This document shows, piece after piece, positions 50,199-56,257 of a stretch of 56,257 nucleotides of DNA. The stretch is from the NCBI GenBank assembly GCA_022616555.1, contig JAKEEG010000038.1, forward strand, positions 1 through 56,257, in the 5' to 3' direction. The stretch comes from Ignavibacteriota bacterium. GTDB lineage: Bacteria > Bacteroidota > Ignavibacteria > UBA10030. Under the pieces are notes generated by a model that did not search any database, had not been told where the DNA came from, and saw only the letters and a program-made list of their open reading frames with translations. Position 1 is the stretch's first letter; every line of letters starts with the position of its first letter. The position numbers and the translations under genes are program-made.

Positions 50199-51290
50199 AT
50201 GAAACCACTTAAGCGTATCGCGATTCTCACCGGAGGCGGTGACTGCCCCGGTCTCAATGCGGTCATCCGCAGTATTGCCAAGCCAGCGATGTCGTATTTC
50301 GGCGCGACAGTTATTGGAATCGAAGACGGCTTCGAAGGTTTTGTCGAAGGCCGTATGCGCGAGCTAACATCGCAGGACGTCGCCGGCATAGTCAACATCG
50401 GCGGCACGATTCTCGGCACGTCGAATAAAGGCGACCCGTTCCATTTTCCCGTATTGACCGACAACGGCATTGAGACGAAGGATTATTCTGATAGGGCGAT
50501 CAAGCATTATAAGGATTGGGACCTGGACGCCGTTGTAGCCATCGGAGGCGATGGCACGATGCACATTGTCGATAAATTTACCGACATGGGATTGAATCTT
50601 GTCGGCGTCCCGAAAACCATCGACAACGACCTGTCATCAACCGACCAGACTTTCGGGTATGATTCCGCGTTGACTGTCGCCACAGAAGCGGTGGACCGAT
50701 TGCACACAACTGCATCAGCGCACCACCGGGTGATGGTTATCGAGGTGATGGGCAGATACGCCGGCTGGATTGCACTCGGCTCCGGGCTTGCCGGTGGCGC
50801 GGATGTGATTCTAATCCCAGAAATTCCTTTCAAGTGGGAGAGGGTGTTTGACGCTGTGAGCAGCAGAAGTAAGCACGGAAAAAAGTTCAGCATCGTGTGC
50901 GTCGCAGAAGGCGCTAAACCTGCTGATGGCGACCTTGTGGTCAAAGAAAAAGACGCGAAGCGAACCGACCCGTTACGACTTGGCGGAATCGGTGACCTGG
51001 TAGCGAAACGCATAGAGGCAAGTACGGGGCTTGAGACGAGAGTGACAGTGCTTGGGCATTTGCAGCGCGGCGGTAGTCCAACGCCGTTTGACCGTATTCT
51101 TGCTACGAAGTACGGTTCAATGGCGCTTCAGCTTGTGGCTGAGAAAAAGTTTGGGCACATGGTTAGCCTGCGCGGAACGGAAGTAGTTTCGGTCCCGGTG
51201 AAACAGGCAATTCTGAAGCTTCGAACTGTTCCGCCTGATTCGCAATTGATTTTTTCAGCGCGCGCTGTTGGAACTGTCTTTGGCGATTAA
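50199..51290 (+). CDS. pfkA: 6-phosphofructokinase
   Basis: A 363-residue phosphofructokinase, the key glycolytic enzyme that phosphorylates fructose-6-phosphate. TGGGDCPGLNAVIR starts the first Rossmann half. The phosphodonor site reads GGDGT at 116-120 (glycine at the E. coli position 104) and PKTIDND at 138-144 (lysine at the E. coli position 124). The glycine favours ATP and the lysine is seen in the longer group III/PPi-related family, so ATP use is likely but not certain. MGRYAGWIA and LGHLQRGGSPTPFDR are typical. Confidence 0.94.
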   Translation: MKPLKRIAILTGGGDCPGLNAVIRSIAKPAMSYFGATVIGIEDGFEGFVEGRMRELTSQDVAGIVNIGGTILGTSNKGDPFHFPVLTDNGIETKDYSDRAIKHYKDWDLDAVVAIGGDGTMHIVDKFTDMGLNLVGVPKTIDNDLSSTDQTFGYDSALTVATEAVDRLHTTASAHHRVMVIEVMGRYAGWIALGSGLAGGADVILIPEIPFKWERVFDAVSSRSKHGKKFSIVCVAEGAKPADGDLVVKEKDAKRTDPLRLGGIGDLVAKRIEASTGLETRVTVLGHLQRGGSPTPFDRILATKYGSMALQLVAEKKFGHMVSLRGTEVVSVPVKQAILKLRTVPPDSQLIFSARAVGTVFGD

Positions 51291-51302
51291 GTTTGTAGAA
51301 CA

Positions 51303-51902
51303 ATGGATTCCCGCTCGAAACAATCAAGGGTCATTGACCCGGAATTTTTACTGCTGGCGTACTGCAATGGGTACTTCCCGATGGCAGAGCCTGAGACGGG
51401 AGAGATCGGCTGGTTTTCGCCGGACCCGCGAGCAATTTTTGAGCTTGAAGAATTTCACGTTCCGCGAAGCCTTCGGCTGACGATCAAGAAGAATATTTTC
51501 GAGGTGCGCATCAATGCCAGGTTCGAAGAAGTAATGCGCGCTTGTGGCAAACGCGAGGAGACATGGATTTCCGAAGATATCGTGCAAACGTATATCCAGT
51601 TACATCAGTCCGGGTTTGCGCATAGCGTTGAAAGTTGGAAAAACGGCAAATTAGCCGGTGGCTTGTACGGCGTAGCTATCGGCGGAGCGTTTTTTGGTGA
51701 ATCAATGTTCAGCCGCGAGCGAGACGCCTCGAAAGTCGCGCTGGTGCAGTTGGTAGAGCGCATGAAATCCCGAGGTTTTACCTTGCTCGATACTCAATGG
51801 ACAACGCCACATTTGAAGATGTTCGGCGCGAGGGAAATCCCTCGAACAGAATATGTGGAACGCCTGAAACAAGCAATCGAGTTAGAATGTAAGTTCGTGT
51901 AA
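51303..51902 (+). CDS. aat: Leucyl/phenylalanyl-tRNA-protein transferase
   Basis: A 199-residue Aat that adds Leu or Phe from tRNA to N-terminal Arg or Lys of proteins and so marks them for ClpS-ClpAP. Motifs: [62 protein letters not shown] and [21 protein letters not shown]. The length is a little short at the N-terminus but the core is complete. It begins 12 bases after pfkA. Confidence 0.96.
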   Translation: MDSRSKQSRVIDPEFLLLAYCNGYFPMAEPETGEIGWFSPDPRAIFELEEFHVPRSLRLTIKKNIFEVRINARFEEVMRACGKREETWISEDIVQTYIQLHQSGFAHSVESWKNGKLAGGLYGVAIGGAFFGESMFSRERDASKVALVQLVERMKSRGFTLLDTQWTTPHLKMFGAREIPRTEYVERLKQAIELECKFV

Positions 51903-51937
51903 ATTCTGAAATCCGCATTCCTAATTCCGAGATTGAA

Positions 51938-52849
51938 ATGTCTATCCTCCTTAATGTTCCCGTCATCACGCAGACGAATTTTTCCGGGTTGAAGTTCCGC
52001 AACCGCGGCAAGGTGCGGGACATCTATGAGTTTGACGATTCGCTGCTTATCGTTGCCACGGACAGAATATCGGCGTACGATGTTGTTATGGGTCAGGGAA
52101 TTCCGTACAAAGGCAAAGTGTTGACGAAAATTTCGGAATTTTGGTTTGAGCAGGTGAAAGATATTGTCCCCAATCATATTATCTCGACGATTGTGTATGA
52201 TTTTCCGAGTGTATGCAAACCGCATGTGCGCGAACTGGAAGACCGTTCAATGCTTGTGAAGAAAACAAAACCGCTCCCGGTTGAGTGCGTGGTGCGCGGA
52301 TATCTTTCAGGCTCCGGCTGGGTAGAATACCAGGAGAATCAAAGCGTTTGCGGAATCAAGCTGCCTGCGGGACTTGTCGAGTCCGATAAATTACCGGAGC
52401 CAATCTTCACTCCGGCTACCAAAGAAGAACTCGGTAAGCACGACGAGAATATATCGTTCGACCGTACTGTCCAACTTGTCGGGAAGGAAGTCGCAGAAAA
52501 AATAAGAGATTACACCATCGCCGTGTATAAACGCGCGGCAAGTATCGCCGAGCAGAAGGGCATCATTATTGCTGATACGAAAATGGAGTTCGGCATTGAT
52601 GAGAACGGCGCTCTGATTTTGATCGATGAGTTGCTTACGCCCGATTCCTCGCGCTTCTGGCCTCAAGACAAGTACCAGCCAGGAAGAGGTCAGGAGAGCT
52701 TCGACAAGCAATTCGTCCGTGATTTTTTGAATTCCATTAAATTCAATCGAAAGCCCCCGCCGCCGAAGTTGCCGGAAGAAGTTGTTTTCAAAACCGCCGC
52801 GCTGTATCTTGAAGCGTTGCGGCGGCTCAGTGGAACTTCGCTATTGTAA
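51938..52849 (+). CDS. purC: SAICAR synthetase
   Basis: A 303-residue phosphoribosylaminoimidazole-succinocarboxamide synthase, the purine biosynthesis step that joins aspartate to [78 protein letters not shown] are the family's signature stretches. At 303 residues it is of the longer yeast-like type. No other pur gene is present in the window. Confidence 0.97.
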   Translation: MSILLNVPVITQTNFSGLKFRNRGKVRDIYEFDDSLLIVATDRISAYDVVMGQGIPYKGKVLTKISEFWFEQVKDIVPNHIISTIVYDFPSVCKPHVRELEDRSMLVKKTKPLPVECVVRGYLSGSGWVEYQENQSVCGIKLPAGLVESDKLPEPIFTPATKEELGKHDENISFDRTVQLVGKEVAEKIRDYTIAVYKRAASIAEQKGIIIADTKMEFGIDENGALILIDELLTPDSSRFWPQDKYQPGRGQESFDKQFVRDFLNSIKFNRKPPPPKLPEEVVFKTAALYLEALRRLSGTSLL

Positions 52850-52905
52850 GGCCGCAGAAACGTTGACAGAAGGATGGAGTTGTCCGGTGCTCCGAAGGAG
52901 TGCCC

Positions 52906-53328
52906 ATGGCAGAATCTCGCTATCGCATACTTGAACACCCCGCCGACGTCGGCATTGAAGCATCCGGCGTTTCACTCAAAGAAGCATTTGAAAATGCCGC
53001 CGCAGGTTTGCTCTCGATTATCACCGATGTCGAATCGATCGATGCTGCAGAAGAACGCTATATCCGATTAACCGCGACGGATTTCGATAACCTCTTAGTC
53101 AAATGGCTCTCTGAAATTCTTTACCTGTACGATGGAGAAGATTTTATTGTAGGTGAAGTAGAAATAGAGAGCTTGTCCCCGACACAGTTGGAAGCGATCG
53201 TGTCGGGCGAGCCGTACGACGCCAATAAACATTCGACTCATCTCGATGTCAAGGCTGTAACATATCACCAGTTAAAAATTCAGCAGAAGAAGACTGGCTG
53301 TTTGGTGCGTGTCTATCTCGATATTTAA
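52906..53328 (+). CDS. Archease
   Basis: A 140-residue archease. It begins RYRILEHPADVGIEASG and contains LTATDFDNLLVKWLSEILYLYDGEDF and HLDVKAVTYHQLKIQ. Archease is a partner of RtcB, helping its guanylylation and turnover, and RtcB lies immediately downstream. ATG 52906 is chosen because GAAGGAG is 5 bases upstream; GTG 52900 is less suitable. The acidic residues of the metal site are in the conserved places. Confidence 0.94.
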   Translation: MAESRYRILEHPADVGIEASGVSLKEAFENAAAGLLSIITDVESIDAAEERYIRLTATDFDNLLVKWLSEILYLYDGEDFIVGEVEIESLSPTQLEAIVSGEPYDANKHSTHLDVKAVTYHQLKIQQKKTGCLVRVYLDI

Positions 53329-53349
53329 GTTGTTCGTTACTGGATACGA

Positions 53350-54774
53350 ATGCTGAAAAAAATCGCAGAACATAGGTACGTTATTCCTAAAAGCTTTCGG
53401 GAGGGAATGACGATTGAAGGATTGATTTACGCCAATGACGAGCTGATCCGCCAAATCGAAAAGGATGAGACGCTCGCTCAAGTGGCGAATGTTGCGACCC
53501 TGCCCGGACTTGTCGGAAGGTCACTCGCGATGCCGGACGCCCACCAGGGCTACGGCTTCGCGATCGGCGGTGTTGCGGCAGCGGATATGGACAAGGGCGT
53601 TATCTCCGCCGGCGGCGTCGGATTTGATATCAACTGCGGTGTAAGATTGCTGGTGTCGGATTTCACACTGGAGGAAGTCAAGCCGAAACTCGATGCCTTG
53701 TTAAACCAAATGTTCCGCGATATTCCGTGCGGCACTGGCAAGAAGGGCGTCGTTGGATTGAACTATGAGCAGCTTGACGATGTGCTGCGCAACGGCGCGC
53801 ACTGGGCTGCCAAAAACGGCTATGGCACTTCCGCCGACCTGGAGCACATCGAAGAAACCGGGCGGCTCGCGTCTGCTGACCCAACGGCCGTGAGCAATCG
53901 CGCAAAACATCGCGGCAGGGATCAACTTGGCACGCTGGGTTCAGGCAATCATTTTGCAGAAGTACAGTACGTTTCGGAAGTTTTTGATGACGAAGCTGCT
54001 CAAACGTTTTGCCTTCGTCAAGGTCATATTGTGGTTATGATCCATAGCGGCTCGCGCGGACTCGGTCATCAAGTCTGCACGGATTATCTGGAGATTATGC
54101 AGTCCGCTATGCGTAAGTATAATATTCAAATAGTGGACCGCCAGCTTGCTTGCGTGCCGATCAAATCACCGGAAGGCCAGAATTATCTCCGGGCGATGGC
54201 GGCTGCCGCGAATTTTGCATTCGCGAACCGACAAATGATGTCACACTGGACACGCGAAGCGTTTGCTAAAGTGTTAGGGCGCGGCAATCTGCATGTAGTG
54301 TACGATGTTTGCCATAATATCGCAAAAGAGGAAGTCCACACTGTTGATGGCGCAGAGAGACGAGTCCTCGTCCACCGCAAGGGTGCGACAAGGGCGTTTC
54401 CAAAGCATCGGCCAGAGTTGCCAAAGGATTATTTCGAAGTAGGCCAGCCGGTATTGATTCCCGGCAGTATGGGCACATGCTCGTACGTTCTTGTCGGGAC
54501 CGAGAAGGCGATGGAGGAGACATTCGGGTCATCGTGCCATGGAGCCGGCAGGGCGATGAGCCGCCACGCGGCTAAGAAGAATATTACAGCGGAACAATTG
54601 ATCAAAGAACTGAAAGCCAAGGGTGTAACTGTCCGCGGTGCCTCGAAGAGCGGTTTGACGGAAGAGAAGCCGGAAGCGTATAAAGACGTGAGTCAAGTAG
54701 TTGAAGTTGTGCATGACGCAGGCATAGCGCGGAAGGTCGCGAAGTTGATTCCGATTGGCGTGATTAAGGGATGA
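53350..54774 (+). CDS. rtcB: RNA-splicing ligase RtcB
   Basis: A 474-residue RtcB, which joins RNA with a 2',3'-cyclic phosphate or 3'-phosphate to a 5'-OH end using GTP and Mn2+. The N-terminus has MPDAHQGYGFAIGGVAA and GGVGFDINCGVRLL, which hold the metal ligands (Cys and His). LGTLGSGNHFAEVQ follows, and the guanylylated His is in HGAGR (His397). It lies 21 bases after archease, a known functional pair that repairs or splices RNA in many bacteria. The cellular target in this organism is not visible. Confidence 0.96.
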   Translation: MLKKIAEHRYVIPKSFREGMTIEGLIYANDELIRQIEKDETLAQVANVATLPGLVGRSLAMPDAHQGYGFAIGGVAAADMDKGVISAGGVGFDINCGVRLLVSDFTLEEVKPKLDALLNQMFRDIPCGTGKKGVVGLNYEQLDDVLRNGAHWAAKNGYGTSADLEHIEETGRLASADPTAVSNRAKHRGRDQLGTLGSGNHFAEVQYVSEVFDDEAAQTFCLRQGHIVVMIHSGSRGLGHQVCTDYLEIMQSAMRKYNIQIVDRQLACVPIKSPEGQNYLRAMAAAANFAFANRQMMSHWTREAFAKVLGRGNLHVVYDVCHNIAKEEVHTVDGAERRVLVHRKGATRAFPKHRPELPKDYFEVGQPVLIPGSMGTCSYVLVGTEKAMEETFGSSCHGAGRAMSRHAAKKNITAEQLIKELKAKGVTVRGASKSGLTEEKPEAYKDVSQVVEVVHDAGIARKVAKLIPIGVIKG

Positions 54775-54815
54775 CTAAAATACTTTTGACCTGATAACAT
54801 GGGAACGCTTTCCCT

Positions 54816-54844
54816 TTGAATCTCGTTGAAGATTTTAATATATT
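54816..54844 (+). promoter_or_regulatory. Predicted sigma-70 promoter for mrp
   Basis: TTGAAT (54816-54821) and TATATT (54839-54844), 17 bases apart, ahead of the ATG at 54878. Confidence 0.6.
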
Positions 54845-54877
54845 GATGTAGAAATATTCTAAAGAATTGGAGCATGA

Positions 54878-55975
54878 ATGCAGAAATTATCCGAAGAAAA
54901 CATCCTCACCGCATTACGACAGGTTCAAGACCCCGATTTGCACCGCGATATTGTTTCACTTGGCTTCATTAAAGATCTTACCATTAAAGGAAAAGACGTC
55001 TCCTTTACGTTGCAGCTGACGACGCCGGCCTGCCCTGTGCGCGACCAGTTTATTGCCGACAGCGAGCGAGCAATCCGTAGCTCGATTGAGGGCGTCGGTA
55101 AAGTCGATATTCAGATGACCTCTAATGTTGTCGCTCACGACAACGCGCGCAAGCAATCCATTTTACCGGGAGTAAAGAATACGATTGCCGTAGCAAGCGG
55201 CAAAGGCGGAGTCGGCAAGTCCACTGTAGCAGTGAATCTTGCCGTCGCGTTGGCGATGGATGGCGCTAAGGTCGGTTTAGTTGACGCCGACGTGTACGGT
55301 CCCAGCGCGCCGCTGATGTTCGGCATTAACGAACGCCCCCGTGTGGTCAATAATCGGCTCATCCCGTTGGAAAAACACGGCGTAAAGGTCATGTCCATCG
55401 GTTTCCTTGTTGACCCGATGCAGGCTGTCATTTGGCGCGGTCCGATGGCGAGCGGAGCGGTAAAGCAATTCATGAGCGACGTTGAATGGGGGGAACTGGA
55501 TTATCTCGTGTTCGACCTGCCTCCGGGCACGGGTGACATCCAACTGACGCTGGTGCAGACCATCCCTCTGACTGGCGCCGTGATTGTTACTACGCCACAG
55601 GATGTCGCTCTGGCCGATGCGCGCAAGGGCCTGGTGATGTTTACGAAAGTCAATGTGCCGGTATTCGGCATTGCGGAAAATATGAGCTATTACGTCTGCA
55701 GCCATTGCGGTCAGCGAGAGAATATTTTCGATACCGGGGGCGGAAGAAGGACAGCGACTGAGCTGAACGTTCCGTTCCTCGGTGAAATTCCCATCAACAC
55801 CGCAATTCGTGTCGGCGGGGATAATGGAAAACCGTGCGTGATGGCTGAGCCGGAGTCAGCACACGCGCAAGCATTCCGCACCATGGCTCGCAATCTCGCA
55901 GCGCAGATTAGCATTCAAAATGTGATGGCGCCGCCGATGCCGAAAGTGGAGATCCTAATCGGAGCCAACTCGTAA
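54878..55975 (+). CDS. mrp: Mrp/NBP35 family Fe-S cluster carrier ATPase
   Basis: A 365-residue protein with an N-terminal MIP18/DUF59 domain (about 1-90; LRQVQDPDLHRDIVSLGFI) and a P-loop ATPase. The deviant Walker A SGKGGVGKST is at 107-116, Walker B is in VDADVYGPSAPLMFG, and CSHCGQRE near residue 270 is the bridging CxxC that can hold a [4Fe-4S] cluster. It would pass Fe-S clusters to apoproteins. It is followed 9 bases later by a NifU-like gene, which fits an Fe-S role. Confidence 0.95.
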   Translation: MQKLSEENILTALRQVQDPDLHRDIVSLGFIKDLTIKGKDVSFTLQLTTPACPVRDQFIADSERAIRSSIEGVGKVDIQMTSNVVAHDNARKQSILPGVKNTIAVASGKGGVGKSTVAVNLAVALAMDGAKVGLVDADVYGPSAPLMFGINERPRVVNNRLIPLEKHGVKVMSIGFLVDPMQAVIWRGPMASGAVKQFMSDVEWGELDYLVFDLPPGTGDIQLTLVQTIPLTGAVIVTTPQDVALADARKGLVMFTKVNVPVFGIAENMSYYVCSHCGQRENIFDTGGGRRTATELNVPFLGEIPINTAIRVGGDNGKPCVMAEPESAHAQAFRTMARNLAAQISIQNVMAPPMPKVEILIGANS

Positions 55976-55984
55976 ATTCATCCT

Positions 55985-56215
55985 ATGCTGACACGCGAAG
56001 ACGTTGAGCAGAGCCTCACCAACATCCGGCCATATTTGAAACAAGACGGCGGAGATGTGGAACTCGTTCAGATTACAAGTGAGGGAATCGTGGAAGTCCG
56101 TTTAGTCGGTTCGTGCCAGCAATGTCCGATGTCCATCATGACACTTCGCGCAGGAATAGAACGCGCACTGATGTTGGCTCATCAGGAAGTACGGCGTGTG
56201 GAGCAGGTGCGGTAG
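55985..56215 (+). CDS. NifU C-terminal domain protein
   Basis: A 76-residue stand-alone NifU C-terminal domain protein. The CxxC motif SCQQCPM (Cys44 and Cys47) would bind an Fe-S cluster. IRPYLKQDGGDVELVQI is the typical start. It is thought to act as a Fe-S scaffold or carrier. It lies directly after mrp, with which it may share a transcript. Confidence 0.93.
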   Translation: MLTREDVEQSLTNIRPYLKQDGGDVELVQITSEGIVEVRLVGSCQQCPMSIMTLRAGIERALMLAHQEVRRVEQVR

Positions 56216-56221
56216 TGCGAA

Positions 56222-56257
56222 ATGAAAAATGAAAAATGAAAAATGAAAAATGAAAAA
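56222..56257 (+). repeat. Tandem repeat of ATGAAAA
   Basis: Five copies of the 7-base unit ATGAAAA run up to the window edge, so the full extent is unknown. Its A-rich nature makes replication slippage likely. No gene starts in it within the window. Confidence 0.85.

Noticed and set aside
56216-56257. Phase-variable tract controlling a gene
   Set aside because: The ATGAAAA repeat reaches the window edge and no gene is seen attached, so no claim can be made.

Overview
The window is a 56 kb chromosomal segment of about 50% GC, densely packed with genes. It most likely comes from a member of the Bacteroidota-Chlorobiota-Ignavibacteria group. This is inferred from gene content: a PorV/PorQ-type outer-membrane protein, the alternative GlmU-like protein with a degenerate nucleotidyltransferase domain, DUF3467, DUF5916, an epimerase-type threonine dehydrogenase, a lone EutN protein and many exported TPR/HEAT/beta-helix proteins. 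Promoters are of the form TTGnnn-17-TATATT and Shine-Dalgarno sites (AAGGAG) are often clear. No tRNA, rRNA, CRISPR array, prophage or transposase gene was found.

Layout. 1-7 kb: the 5' part of icd, a HIT protein, a TPR lipoprotein with a BamE-like insert, DUF3467, then on the minus strand DUF3109-rpoN-hslV-hslU. 7.2-16.6 kb: two ECF sigma/anti-sigma modules. The first carries a large exported HEAT-repeat protein. The second carries a DUF4097 beta-helix protein and is followed by another exported HEAT protein. A serine hydrolase lies between them and shares a 29-nt ECF-type promoter block with the second sigma operon. 17-23.6 kb: exported DUF5916, NTF2-like, PD40 and alpha/beta-hydrolase proteins and a GT4 glycosyltransferase. 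23.9-26.8 kb: an ECF42-like sigma factor between two YCII/DGPF proteins, followed by DUF1761 and TfoX-N proteins. 26.8-27.8 kb: a gene-free kilobase with two good forward promoters and many palindromes. 27.8-30.7 kb, minus strand: dprA, eutN-like and a phosphohexomutase. 31-35.7 kb: a lipoprotein, then a tight operon AMMECR1-MEMO1-DUF2520-ClbS/DfsB-like-sugar nucleotidyltransferase. 35.8-56.2 kb: mostly metabolic and translation genes, namely enoyl-CoA hydratase, GlyRS, a TTC39-like protein, ZIP transporter, PorQ-like, MsrA, SodC, L31, GlmU-like, RsmB, DUF1028, threonine catabolism (Kbl and Tdh), RmuC, PfkA, Aat, PurC, archease-RtcB and Mrp-NifU.

A striking feature is the number of short intergenic palindromes. 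Several families have constant outer arms and a variable, self-complementary core. In one case an apparently 'empty' and a 'filled' copy of the same element occur in the window. The best candidates for something undescribed are this modular palindrome system, the twin ECF/HEAT/DUF4097 envelope system with its duplicated promoter block, and the promoter-bearing gene-free region at 26.8-27.8 kb.
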